Source: Opitutales bacterium (GTDB lineage Bacteria > Verrucomicrobiota > Verrucomicrobiia > Opitutales > Oceanipulchritudinaceae). From it: DNA of 64,000 nucleotides. The stretch covers positions 1-64,000 of the forward strand of contig JAFIGG010000005.1 in assembly GCA_020831485.1 (NCBI GenBank), in the 5' to 3' direction. Numbering within the stretch: the stretch's first letter is position 1; every line of letters starts with the position of its first letter. Made by a program: the position numbers and the translations under genes. Below the pieces are notes generated by a model. That model did not search any database and had not been told where the DNA came from. It saw nothing but the letters and a program-made list of their open reading frames with translations. Below, one piece after another: positions 31,551 to 40,405 of this stretch.

Positions 31551-31979
31551 CTACTGGATTTCTTCGACGGCCTTAACTTTGCCGCCTTCAAAAACTACCC
31601 GCAGCACATCCTGACTCCGTCCGCCGGTCGATATGCCAACTCCGGTTCCAATGGAGGAGCTACCACCTCCGCGGGAACCGCCAACGCCAAAGCTAAGGCC
31701 AGGGCTGGAACGGGTGTAAACATAAACGGTTTGTTCGCTGTCCTCGGTGCGACGGGTTTCAACCCGACTGGGGTCGCCGATTGCCATGCGGACCTGGTCG
31801 GCGTCGAAGCCGGGCTCGACACGGCCTTCCTCGATGGCGGTCTGGACTTCTGCGGGATATGAGTCGAACAGATCCTGATTCTTGGAAATACGGGCCTGCG
31901 GACTCTGGGTTGCACAGCCGAAAAGGAAGACGGAGAGGATGCCGAGGGTTGCGAGTCGAAGTGAAAGTGGAGCAATCAT
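31551..31979 (-). CDS. Small lipoprotein with SmpA/BamE-like segment
   Basis: 142 residues. Lipobox LFGC (Cys22) after a hydrophobic signal. The segment IEEGRVEPGFDADQVRMAIG then DPSRVETR resembles the SmpA/BamE motif, in which a helix is followed by G-P. A Gly/Ser-rich stretch follows (GVGGSRGGGSSSIGTG), then VLRVVFEGGKVKAVE. An envelope assembly role is a guess from that motif. It is preceded by the slyD terminator and followed by 147 bases before pilT in which I see nothing but AT-rich sequence. Confidence 0.65.
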   Translation of the reverse strand: MIAPLSLRLATLGILSVFLFGCATQSPQARISKNQDLFDSYPAEVQTAIEEGRVEPGFDADQVRMAIGDPSRVETRRTEDSEQTVYVYTRSSPGLSFGVGGSRGGGSSSIGTGVGISTGGRSQDVLRVVFEGGKVKAVEEIQ

Positions 31980-31996
31980 GCGACCAATAAAACGAA

Positions 31997-32031
31997 AGAG
32001 GCCGCCTTTCGCAAATGAAAGTGCGGCCTCT
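31997..32031 (-). terminator. Rho-independent terminator after slyD
   Basis: The outer stem has arms AGAGGCCGC and GCGGCCTCT. The inner stem has arms CTTTC and GAAAG. On the minus strand it is followed by TTTCGTTTTATT. It lies about 60 bases past the slyD stop and just before the lipoprotein start. Confidence 0.8.
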
Positions 32032-32091
32032 GAAATTGAATTTACAGGAAATTAGCTGTAGTTCCGGTCTTGTTCCTGTGGCAGCCGAAGT

Positions 32092-32559
32092 TTATTGCCC
32101 CGGTTGGGCGGCTTGAGCCAGCTCTTCTTCGGTCGCTTCGCGGACTTCCGCGATCTTGACGTCGAAATTCAGGTTCTGGCCTGCGAGCGGATGGTTGCCG
32201 TCGACAGTTACCTTGTCACCATCGATCTGGGTGATGCGAACGGTGATGGGTCCCTGACCCGTCTGTGCGGTGAACTGCATGCCGACCTGAAGGTTGTCAA
32301 CGCCCTGGAACTGGCTGCTGGGCACTTCCTGCTTCAAGGCCGCATGGTGCTCGCCGTAGCCCTCTTCCGGTGGGACTTTGACGCTGACTTCATCGCCGGT
32401 TTGCTTGCCATCGAGTGCATTCTCGAGGCCGGGCACAATTCGTCCGTGGCCATGAAGGTAGGCCAGCGGCTGTTCGGGCTGGGATTCATCGATGACATTG
32501 CTGTCATCGTCGGTGAGCCGATATTCAATCGACACGATCTTATCTTTACTGATCTGCAT
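32092..32559 (-). CDS. slyD: FKBP-type peptidyl-prolyl isomerase, SlyD family
   Basis: 155 residues from ATG 32559; the open frame upstream to 32712 is not protein-like. The FKBP part has DESQPEQPLAYLHGHGRIVP followed by GLENALDG, then the inserted IF chaperone flap (YGEHHAALKQEVPSSQF, about 70-125), then DGNHPLAGQNLNFDVKIAEV. The histidine/cysteine-rich metal-binding tail of E. coli SlyD is absent. It should catalyse proline isomerisation and act as a folding chaperone in the cytoplasm. It is followed by a strong terminator. Confidence 0.92.
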   Translation of the reverse strand: MQISKDKIVSIEYRLTDDDSNVIDESQPEQPLAYLHGHGRIVPGLENALDGKQTGDEVSVKVPPEEGYGEHHAALKQEVPSSQFQGVDNLQVGMQFTAQTGQGPITVRITQIDGDKVTVDGNHPLAGQNLNFDVKIAEVREATEEELAQAAQPGQ

Positions 32560-32703
32560 AGTTGCTTGCTTCAAGAATTCTTGTTTTAATGAGCGAGAGG
32601 GAACCGTAGCATACTGGGGCGATATCCCCAAGCGTCTTTCCCCAAAAAATTGCCGGACGGGTGTATAAACGGCACAGCAACACTGGTCGGCAGCGCAAAG
32701 TAG

Positions 32704-32791
32704 ACCCTGCATTCATGCAGGGTACGGCGTGGATTGGAGAGATCGGCTTGATCCCCGGGTCCCCACGCTGAAAGCGAGGGGCTACTTTTTT
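32704..32791 (+). other. Two strong hairpins and a T-run upstream of the DUF2851 gene
   Basis: Hairpin one has arms ACCCTGCAT and ATGCAGGGT (32704-32723). Hairpin two has CCCC-CGCT pairing with AGCG-GGGG (32761-32781), followed by CTAC and six T (32786-32791), as in an intrinsic terminator on the plus strand. No plus-strand gene lies upstream within 250 bases. It could be the end of an unannotated small RNA, a leader attenuator, or a dispersed repeat. Confidence 0.45.
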
Positions 32792-32827
32792 ATTGCTCCC
32801 AGGAATACCTTAAATAACGTTTTAAAG

Positions 32828-34036
32828 ATGAGTATTAAGGTTGCCGAAATTCAGGGTTGGTATGGGCCTTTGGCTTTGTCGGAACGCTTTATCCAGATGC
32901 TGTGGGCCGAGCAGCCTTGGCGAAAGGAGCCTTTGCGGCTCTGGAATGGTGAATCCCTGCGGGTCTTGTCGCCGGGGCTCTGGAACCATGGTGCGGGACC
33001 GGACTTCCGCAAGGCACGCCTGGAACTGAATGGGCAAAGCCTGCTCGGTGATGTTGAGATCCACCTATATCCCGAAGATTGGCGACGTCATGGGCATGAT
33101 CAGGCCCCGGAGTTCGCCGGAGTGGTCCTGCACGTTTGTGTGTTTCCACCGGTGCAACCAGATCTGGCCTGTGTCACGGCTGCTGGACAGGAACTGCCGC
33201 TGTGGCTGATGGCGCCGTATTTGCCCGAAGACCTTGAGCATCTGGTGGACCACTTCAGGGAGGACGAGCGACACCATTGGCGCATGAGCCTTCAGGATGC
33301 CTTCGGTCAACGCACTGAAGCGGAAACCTTTGAGCGCTTCGCTCGGCTGGCCGGGGACCGCTTTAGCGCGAAAGTGGCCTTTGCCGATTGGTTGGTGCGG
33401 CGGGATGGCTGGGAACAGGCTTGTCACGAACTCCTTCTGGGCTACCTCGGCATGCCGGGCAATCGGGCCGCGATGCTGGCCTGCGCCCAGCACTTCAGCT
33501 GGCAGGTTATGGCTGCTCCGGATTTCTCGATTGCGGGTGCGGTGGACCTGTTTGCCAACAAATGGCGTCGGCAAGCAATGCGCCCGGCCAATAGACCGTC
33601 GCTGCGCCTGCAACAATACCGTCGCCTGCTGCAGGAACGTGGAAATTGGATGCAAGCCTGGCAAGGCTTCCAATGGAGTTACGGGCTGCCAAAGCTCGAG
33701 CCTGAACAGGGAAACTTTAGGAAGCTGAACGGACTCAATGAGCTGAGGGACTGGATACGTTCCGATCTATGGGCAAAAGTCTGGACAGGATCGCGCTTCG
33801 ACAGTCTGGTGGTCGATGTGCTGATGCCGCTGAAGCAGAGCCAGTCACAGAGCTTTGACTGGTTTCCCGTTTGGTTCAACTGGTGGGCGGGCGACTGGCC
33901 GGACAGCTATCCGCTGGCAGTTAATGAAATCCGTCTACCCAGCCCATTGCGTCGCAACGGTTACTTTCAGGGTTTGTTTGAATGGATCCTGAACTGGCAA
34001 AACAACGGCGCCTTGAATTCAATCGATTCGAAATGA
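32828..34036 (+). CDS. DUF2851 family protein
   Basis: 402 residues from ATG 32828. The N-terminal SERFIQMLWAEQPW, the LRVLSPGLWNHGAGPDFRKA block and GDVEIHLYPEDWRRHGHDQA with HVCVFPP are hallmark segments of DUF2851, a conserved cytoplasmic family of Verrucomicrobiota, Bacteroidota and relatives. The acidic and histidine residues in GPDF...EIH...W..HGHD resemble a nuclease-type active site, but no activity is established. It is a single gene between the hairpins at 32704-32791 and clpB. Confidence 0.8.
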   Translation: MSIKVAEIQGWYGPLALSERFIQMLWAEQPWRKEPLRLWNGESLRVLSPGLWNHGAGPDFRKARLELNGQSLLGDVEIHLYPEDWRRHGHDQAPEFAGVVLHVCVFPPVQPDLACVTAAGQELPLWLMAPYLPEDLEHLVDHFREDERHHWRMSLQDAFGQRTEAETFERFARLAGDRFSAKVAFADWLVRRDGWEQACHELLLGYLGMPGNRAAMLACAQHFSWQVMAAPDFSIAGAVDLFANKWRRQAMRPANRPSLRLQQYRRLLQERGNWMQAWQGFQWSYGLPKLEPEQGNFRKLNGLNELRDWIRSDLWAKVWTGSRFDSLVVDVLMPLKQSQSQSFDWFPVWFNWWAGDWPDSYPLAVNEIRLPSPLRRNGYFQGLFEWILNWQNNGALNSIDSK

Positions 34037-34129
34037 GCGCGCCATTTTGGCGCACTAAAGCGGGCGGCGCCCACCCGTTGACTCAGTTTGAGCTGAGGGG
34101 AATCATCGATCAATACCGAATTCGGTCTT

Positions 34130-34158
34130 TTGTAGTTGCCTTAAGTCTCTTGTAATAA
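34130..34158 (+). promoter_or_regulatory. clpB: Putative sigma-70 promoter of clpB
   Basis: TTGTAG at 34130-34135 and TAATAA at 34153-34158 are spaced by 17 bases, about 90 bases before the clpB ATG. No CIRCE element and no sigma-32 consensus is seen in the 215-base gap. A small hairpin, GCGCCA-TTT-TGGCGC (about 34041-34055), follows the DUF2851 stop. Confidence 0.4.
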
Positions 34159-34251
34159 GTGCCTTAGAAATTAGGATGTGGGTTTCGTTTAGACTTAATG
34201 GCAGGCGTTGGCTTCGTTAGGAATTGGCCCGTTCCATGCAGGAGGATGGGT

Positions 34252-36861
34252 ATGCAAATCGATCCACAACGTTTTACCGAAAAGGCCCAAAGCGCATTGA
34301 TCGAGTCTCAATCGGAGGCCCGGCGGCGGCATCACCAGCAAGTGGATGCCTGGCACCTGCTGCACGCATTGCTGGCGCAGGAGAACGGCATCTTTTCATC
34401 GGTTCTGAAGAAGATGGACATTACGCCGTCGGCTGTGCAGCTCGCCGTCGAGCGGCAGTTGAGTCGCCTGCCTGCCGTTACCGGCTCGGTCGAAGCTGAC
34501 CGGGTTTATGTGACGGAGGCCTACCAGAAGGTTTTGACCGGTGCCGAGGCGGAGGCGGTTAAGCTTAAGGATGACTTCATTGCAGTGGAGCACCTGGGCC
34601 TCGCCTTGATTCAGCTCGACCGACCGGATGAATTAAAGCGCTTTTTTGCGTCCTTTGAGATCACCATCGAGCGCTTTCAAAAGGCCCTTCAGGCCGTGCG
34701 TGGCAATCAACGTGTTACCAGCAGCAATCCGGAAGCGACTTACGAAGCTTTAAGCAAATACGGTATCGATCTGGTGGAGGCCTGCCGCAAGGGCAAGATG
34801 GATCCCGTGATCGGGCGCGACGACGAGATTCGCAGGGTTATCCGCATCCTTTCGCGCAAAACCAAGAACAACCCTGTACTGATCGGCGATCCGGGGGTTG
34901 GTAAAACCGCCATTGTCGAGGGCTTGGCCCAGCGCATTGTGCGTGGGGATGTGCCAGAGGGACTGAAGGAAAAGACAATCTTTTCACTGGACATGGGTTC
35001 ATTGATCGCCGGCGCGAAATACCGGGGTGAATTTGAAGAGCGCCTTAAGGCGGTGCTGCAGGAGATCAAAGCCGCCGAGGGGCGTATTCTGCTCTTTATC
35101 GACGAACTTCACACCATTGTCGGCGCGGGCCGCACGGAGGGGGCCATGGATGCGGGCAACCTTTTGAAACCGATGCTCGCGCGTGGCGAATTGCACTGTA
35201 TCGGAGCGACCACGCTTGATGAATACCGTAAGCACATCGAAAAGGATGCAGCGTTGGAACGTCGTTTCCAGACCGTGATCGTCAGTCAACCGTCGGTGGA
35301 AGATACTATTTCCATTCTGCGCGGTTTGCGGGAGCGGTTTGAAATTCACCACGGAGTGCGGATTACCGACAATGCGCTGGTGAATGCCGCAACACTTTCG
35401 CACCGCTATATCACTTCGCGTTTTCTGCCTGACAAAGCCATTGACCTGGTCGACGAGGCTGCCGCAATGATCCGCACGGAAATGGATTCGATGCCGCAGG
35501 AGCTTGACCAGCTTTCCCGCCGTGTGATGCAGCTTGAGATCGAGGAGGCCGCCCTGAAAAAAGAAAAGGACGAGGCCTCGCAGAGCCGGCTGGAAGAGCT
35601 GCGCAAAGAACTGACCAACCTGCGCGAAGACATGCGTGGATTGAAGGAGCAGTGGGAAAGCGAGAAAAAGGGCAGTGAAGACCTGCGCCATTTAAAGGAG
35701 CAGATCGAGCAGACGCGTCAGGAAATGGAGAAGGCCGAGCGGGCCTACGACTTGAATCGTGCTGCCCAGTTGCGGCATGGAACCTTACCGGATCTGGAGC
35801 GGCAATTGCAACAAGCCCAGCAGCAGGCGCAGGCGCAGTCTGACAAGGCTCGCCTAGTCAAAGAAGAAGTCACCGACGAGGAAATCGGCGAGATCATCAG
35901 TCGCTGGACCGGTATTCCTTTGTCGCGTCTGTTGGAAGGAGAGCGCGAGAAGCTGCTGCGCCTCGAGGACATCCTGCACGAACGGGTCGTGGGTCAGGAA
36001 GAAGGTGTGCGGGTGGTCAGCGAAGCTATCCTGCGTTCCCGCGCGGGCATCAAGGATCCACGCCGTCCGATTGGTTCCTTCCTGTTCCTTGGGCCGACTG
36101 GCGTCGGCAAGACCGAGTTGGCGAAGACCTTGGCTGCGACCCTGTTTGACAGTGAGGACAACATCATCCGCCTCGACATGTCGGAATACATGGAGAAACA
36201 CAGTGTGTCGCGACTGATCGGTGCCCCTCCGGGCTACGTGGGTTATGATGAGGGTGGTCAGCTGACTGAGTCGGTGCGCCGCAAACCCTATTCGGTGATC
36301 CTCTTCGATGAGATCGAAAAGGCGCATCCGGATGTGTTCAATGTGTTGCTGCAGATCATGGACGATGGCCGCATCACGGACAGCCATGGGCATACGGTGG
36401 ATTTCAAGAACACCGTAATTATACTGACCTCGAATATTGGCAGCCGCTACCTGCTCGAGGGCGTTACTGGTGATGAAATACCGGACAGTGTGCGCGAATC
36501 CGTGATGAGCGAGTTGCGTCAAGCCTTCCGTCCGGAGTTTCTAAATCGTCTAGATGACACGATCTTGTTTAAACCCCTGAGCCTTGAGCACATTGAATCG
36601 ATTGTCAGCCTGTTGTTGGCCGATGTGAATCGCCGTCTCGCCGAGCGGAATATTCTGGTCAGCCTGGATACTGAGGCCTTGAAGTGGGTTGCAGAGAAAG
36701 GATACGATCCGGTCTACGGTGCCCGCCCGCTGAAACGTTTTCTGCAGAAACAGGTAGAAAATCCATTGGCCCGGGGTCTGATTCAGGGAAGCGTGCAAGA
36801 CGGTAGCGCGATTCAGTTCCGTTTGAATGCTGCGGGAGATGCCTTGGAGTTGGCGATTTAA
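34252..36861 (+). CDS. clpB: ATP-dependent disaggregase ClpB
   Basis: 869 residues from ATG 34252, placed 6 bases after GGAGG (34241-34245); the further upstream ATG at 34246 abuts that site. N-domain, first AAA module with Walker A GDPGVGKT (212-219) and LLFIDELHT (about 279-287), the long M-domain coiled coil (about 395-525), second AAA module with GPTGVGKTE (from 614), and the arginine-finger and D2-small domain. ClpB works with DnaK to extract proteins from aggregates after heat stress. It seems monocistronic, with the polysaccharide genes starting 51 bases later. Confidence 0.96.
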   Translation: MQIDPQRFTEKAQSALIESQSEARRRHHQQVDAWHLLHALLAQENGIFSSVLKKMDITPSAVQLAVERQLSRLPAVTGSVEADRVYVTEAYQKVLTGAEAEAVKLKDDFIAVEHLGLALIQLDRPDELKRFFASFEITIERFQKALQAVRGNQRVTSSNPEATYEALSKYGIDLVEACRKGKMDPVIGRDDEIRRVIRILSRKTKNNPVLIGDPGVGKTAIVEGLAQRIVRGDVPEGLKEKTIFSLDMGSLIAGAKYRGEFEERLKAVLQEIKAAEGRILLFIDELHTIVGAGRTEGAMDAGNLLKPMLARGELHCIGATTLDEYRKHIEKDAALERRFQTVIVSQPSVEDTISILRGLRERFEIHHGVRITDNALVNAATLSHRYITSRFLPDKAIDLVDEAAAMIRTEMDSMPQELDQLSRRVMQLEIEEAALKKEKDEASQSRLEELRKELTNLREDMRGLKEQWESEKKGSEDLRHLKEQIEQTRQEMEKAERAYDLNRAAQLRHGTLPDLERQLQQAQQQAQAQSDKARLVKEEVTDEEIGEIISRWTGIPLSRLLEGEREKLLRLEDILHERVVGQEEGVRVVSEAILRSRAGIKDPRRPIGSFLFLGPTGVGKTELAKTLAATLFDSEDNIIRLDMSEYMEKHSVSRLIGAPPGYVGYDEGGQLTESVRRKPYSVILFDEIEKAHPDVFNVLLQIMDDGRITDSHGHTVDFKNTVIILTSNIGSRYLLEGVTGDEIPDSVRESVMSELRQAFRPEFLNRLDDTILFKPLSLEHIESIVSLLLADVNRRLAERNILVSLDTEALKWVAEKGYDPVYGARPLKRFLQKQVENPLARGLIQGSVQDGSAIQFRLNAAGDALELAI

Positions 36862-36912
36862 GCATTGCACATACGGTTCAATTTGGGAGCTTTGATAGCT
36901 CCTTCGGACCGT

Positions 36913-38769
36913 ATGTCTGCTTACCGATTCAGCATCCTCACCTTTGGCTCGGCCCTGGTAGCCCTGGTCAGCCTTTGGCTGTCGTATCAACTGCGCTACG
37001 ATTTTCGAGTGCCGACTGCGGTGATGGAGGACCTTTGGGTTTTGATGCTGTGGCTGATTCCGGTCAAACTGCTTTTTCTGAGCCTGTTTGGCCAATTGGA
37101 CGCATTGCCGGGGTTTTTGGGCTGGGCCGACGTGAAGCGCATTGCTGCTGCAATGGGTATTGTGGCGGTTTTGCTCTTGGTGCTGAACATCGCCTCCGGA
37201 GGCATTGGCTACTGGGCACCCCCGCGCAGCGTCGCAGTGATCGACGCCTTGTTTTCGTCGGCTGGGCTGCTTGGTTTTCGCCTGTTCTTAAACCGGATGC
37301 ACTCAGGTGTATCGGAGCTGATTCCCGGTCAACTGGAATACATGCCGGTGGCCGTGATCGGAGCGGGGGAGGCGGGTGCCTTGTTTGCACAGGCTCTACA
37401 GCGCACCCACCACAACCGGCGCCGCGTCGTGTGTTTTCTCGATGACGACGCCCGCAAGTGGGGTTCAACCCTGCTCGGAATTCCGGTCTTGGGCGGCCCG
37501 GAAAAATTACCGGCGCTGCAGGAAAAATATGGATTCCGTTCCGTTGTTATAGCGATCCCCTCGGCCCGGCAGAAGCGCATCCGTGAACTGGTGCGGCTCG
37601 GTACAGATAATCATTGCCGAATTGAAATCCTGCCCAACCTGGCCGATTTGAATGCGGGGATCAGCCGTATTACGGACCTGCACCAGCCGCAAATTGAAGA
37701 TGTGCTTGGACGTCCTGAAATAGATTTGAATACGGACTCCATTCGCGAGAGTATTGCGGGCAAGGTGGTATTGGTAACGGGAGCCGGTGGCTCGATTGGG
37801 TCCGAGCTTGCGATTCAAATTGCCGCCGCGGCCCCGGCCCTGCTCGTTTTGATCGAGCGCAACGAGCCCTCCCTCTACACAACGGAATCACTTTTGCGGA
37901 AGCAGTTCCCGCAGCTGGAGCTGCGGCCCCGCCTGCTGGACCTCCGCGACGCAAAAGGATTGGAGTCGGCCTTTAAGCAGGATCAGCCGGAGTTGGTTTT
38001 TCACGCAGCCGCACACAAACATGTTCCCATTACGGAACGGGAACCGGTCGAAACCCTGCGCAACAATACTTTTGTGACCCGTGATCTGGTGCAGCTGGCT
38101 TTGCGCTCGGGTGTGGGCCGCTTTGTGTTCGTCTCGACGGACAAGGCGGTGAATCCAGTCAACCTATTGGGCCTGAGCAAGTTCCTCGGAGAATCCTGCG
38201 TGCGCGCCGCGGCGCTTGCAGCTGCTGAGGTGGGTGGTTTCTCCATCTTTGCGTCGGTTCGCTTTGGCAATGTACTCGGCTCGTCGGGTTCCGTCATTCC
38301 TTTGTTCAAGCAGCAGATTGCTCAGGGCGGTCCGGTGACGGTGACCGATCCCGAGGCAACGCGCTATTTCATGACTTTGAGCGAAGCGGTTGGTCTGGTT
38401 TTGCAGTGCGGTGCCATGGCTGAGGGTGGCGAGACCTTCGTGCTTGATATGGGTGAGCCGGTGAACATTTATGAGCTGGCCAGGCAGATGATTCAACTCA
38501 GCGGTTATGAGCCGGAAGTGGACATTCAGATTCAGAGCATCGGGTTGCGTCCGGGTGAGAAATTGCATGAGGATTTGTATCCAGTCCCGGAAGCCAGGGA
38601 ATCCACTTCGAACGCCCATATTTTCAAAGCGCGGGAAGCGCCGATTGCCCTGGAGCCGCTGGAAGCTCTCTTGCGCGAGCTGGAGGAAGAGCTTGAGCGC
38701 GATCCCAAAGGATTGAGGGATTGGCTGACTCAAAGGTTGCCAACGCAAGGCGGGATAGGGGATAACTGA
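36913..38769 (+). CDS. Membrane nucleotide-sugar epimerase/dehydratase (CapD/FlaA1/WbpM family)
   Basis: 618 residues from ATG 36913 (a TTG at 36865 is unlikely). Four N-terminal membrane helices, a first Rossmann-like domain (VAVIGAGEAGALFAQAL), then the SDR catalytic domain with VTGAGGSIGSEL (about 283-294), HAAAHKHVPI, and VSTDKAVNPVNLLGLSK. These enzymes make 4-keto-6-deoxy UDP-sugars for surface glycans. In the catalytic segment the SDR Tyr is replaced in this family by Met; here the position before GLSK is Leu, a further change. It is followed closely by an O-antigen ligase-like gene. Confidence 0.88.
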   Translation: MSAYRFSILTFGSALVALVSLWLSYQLRYDFRVPTAVMEDLWVLMLWLIPVKLLFLSLFGQLDALPGFLGWADVKRIAAAMGIVAVLLLVLNIASGGIGYWAPPRSVAVIDALFSSAGLLGFRLFLNRMHSGVSELIPGQLEYMPVAVIGAGEAGALFAQALQRTHHNRRRVVCFLDDDARKWGSTLLGIPVLGGPEKLPALQEKYGFRSVVIAIPSARQKRIRELVRLGTDNHCRIEILPNLADLNAGISRITDLHQPQIEDVLGRPEIDLNTDSIRESIAGKVVLVTGAGGSIGSELAIQIAAAAPALLVLIERNEPSLYTTESLLRKQFPQLELRPRLLDLRDAKGLESAFKQDQPELVFHAAAHKHVPITEREPVETLRNNTFVTRDLVQLALRSGVGRFVFVSTDKAVNPVNLLGLSKFLGESCVRAAALAAAEVGGFSIFASVRFGNVLGSSGSVIPLFKQQIAQGGPVTVTDPEATRYFMTLSEAVGLVLQCGAMAEGGETFVLDMGEPVNIYELARQMIQLSGYEPEVDIQIQSIGLRPGEKLHEDLYPVPEARESTSNAHIFKAREAPIALEPLEALLRELEEELERDPKGLRDWLTQRLPTQGGIGDN

Positions 38770-38774
38770 AAACC

Positions 38775-40337
38775 ATGCCGAGCCTCGAACAGTTTCGTCA
38801 AATGACGGGTGGCCAGGGCGCCGATTCCAGCCAGAATTGGAAACCACCGGTCGCATTGCGTGAGCGCCTGATTGTGGGTGCATTGCTGCTGCAGTTTCTG
38901 TGGCTGGCAATCTGTATGGGCGGCGTCAATCTGTGGGCACAGCATACTTCCGTCGCAATTGCCGTAGTCACATTTTTGCTGTTGGCAATCCCCTTGCCGG
39001 GAGAGGCTGAGAATCCTTTGTCCCGACAGCCCCGGGCAGTGCTGCTCCGGCTGCTGAAATTCCCACCTTTCTGGCTGGGCTTTGGATTGATTACCTACGT
39101 TTGGATCCAGTCCTGGAATGTAGAGTGGGCATACACTTTTGTACCGCCCGGCACTGGGCGCATGATCCGCCAGGACTACATTGAGTGGTTGCCCAGTGGC
39201 ATTATTGCACCTCTGGAGCAGTCGAATCCATACCGGGGGATGCTCTATCTGATGGTTCCCTGGCTTAGCATTTGTTGTCTTTGGGCGGGGGTGCAGTCGC
39301 GCCGCGCTCTGAACTTCCTGCTTCAGGCAGTTGCGGTCATTTTCGTGGTCTGGGGCATCGCGGCCCTCTATCAGCACTATACGGGGATGAATCAGATTCT
39401 CGGCATTTGGGATACGCATCCGCGCAAGGCCAATTCATCGGTGCCGTTCTGGGGCACCCTGGTGAATGAAAACCATGGAGCTTTCTTCCTCGTTCTGGGC
39501 ACCGGTCTATGTCAGGCGCTGTTTCTTGGAGGGCTGGCCAGGGCTGCGCGGGAGTTTCGTTTCGGCGGCTGGTACCTTCTGCACTTTGGCTTTGCCCTGA
39601 TGCTTTCCTTCGCCGCGGCGCAGGCCGAGTCCCGGGGTGCGACCGGCATGGTCGTCGTGCTATGGTTTGGTTTTCTGGTTATTTGCAGCTATTTTTTTGT
39701 GCGCTTCTACGCCTTGAAGGGGGCGCTGTTTCCGATAGGCATTCTGTCTGTTTTCCTGCTCTTTGCGTTTATTTCGGTCGCCAATCCAGATCGCTATGAA
39801 CGCCTTAAGCGCAGTTATGAGCGCACCGTCAGCCTATCGGATAATCCTGAGCTGGAGGGGCGCTATTACATGCTGAAAGTCACCAACGCCATGATCTCCG
39901 ATCGGCCCTGGCTTGGTTATGGTGCTGGCAGTTTTCGCTACCTTCACCTGCGCTACGCAGGACCCTACGCGGAGCTTGCGCCCACTTACCGCGTCCGGGT
40001 TGTGGACTCGGAGACTGGACGACGGGTATGGCGAAGCCAACCCTTCTGGTTCCGCCAGGCCCATCTGGACCTCAGTGAATTTGTCATTGAGTTGGGGATT
40101 ATCGGCTGCTCGTTCATTGTCCTGGCCTGGTTGTGGGCTCTGGGGGTTTTTCTCCGCTACTGGCGCTATGTGGACTATGGGCAAATTGCCCTGCTTTGGG
40201 CGGGGTTTGTGCTAATTCTAGGGGCGGCCTGGGAGTTTCATTTTCGTGCTCCCTTGCTTCCATTTACCTGGACGCTATTGATGATTCTCGCGGTCAAAAT
40301 TGTCTGGTTGCGAGTACCCGCCAGGGAATCGCGCTGA
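38775..40337 (+). CDS. O-antigen ligase / polymerase family membrane protein
   Basis: 520 residues with about 10-12 hydrophobic segments and a large periplasmic loop (about 350-435) containing RYYMLKVTNAMISDRPWLGY and GAGSF, the Wzy_C (PF04932) signature region with GxGxGxF pattern. Such proteins ligate or polymerise lipopolysaccharide or exopolysaccharide repeat units. It begins 5 bases after the CapD-type gene, so the two are one operon with the ABC exporter behind. WaaL versus Wzy cannot be decided from sequence. Confidence 0.8.
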   Translation: MPSLEQFRQMTGGQGADSSQNWKPPVALRERLIVGALLLQFLWLAICMGGVNLWAQHTSVAIAVVTFLLLAIPLPGEAENPLSRQPRAVLLRLLKFPPFWLGFGLITYVWIQSWNVEWAYTFVPPGTGRMIRQDYIEWLPSGIIAPLEQSNPYRGMLYLMVPWLSICCLWAGVQSRRALNFLLQAVAVIFVVWGIAALYQHYTGMNQILGIWDTHPRKANSSVPFWGTLVNENHGAFFLVLGTGLCQALFLGGLARAAREFRFGGWYLLHFGFALMLSFAAAQAESRGATGMVVVLWFGFLVICSYFFVRFYALKGALFPIGILSVFLLFAFISVANPDRYERLKRSYERTVSLSDNPELEGRYYMLKVTNAMISDRPWLGYGAGSFRYLHLRYAGPYAELAPTYRVRVVDSETGRRVWRSQPFWFRQAHLDLSEFVIELGIIGCSFIVLAWLWALGVFLRYWRYVDYGQIALLWAGFVLILGAAWEFHFRAPLLPFTWTLLMILAVKIVWLRVPARESR

Positions 40338-40405
40338 AGGGAATGACCCAACTACAGCCCGTATCTTGACAATGCCGGTGGGCTGACCGAAGCTCACCAT
40401 TTCGC

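Noticed and set aside
34037-34251. CIRCE or sigma-32 control of clpB
   Set aside because: No TTAGCACTC-N9-GAGTGCTAA and no heat-shock sigma consensus found; only a sigma-70-like pair.
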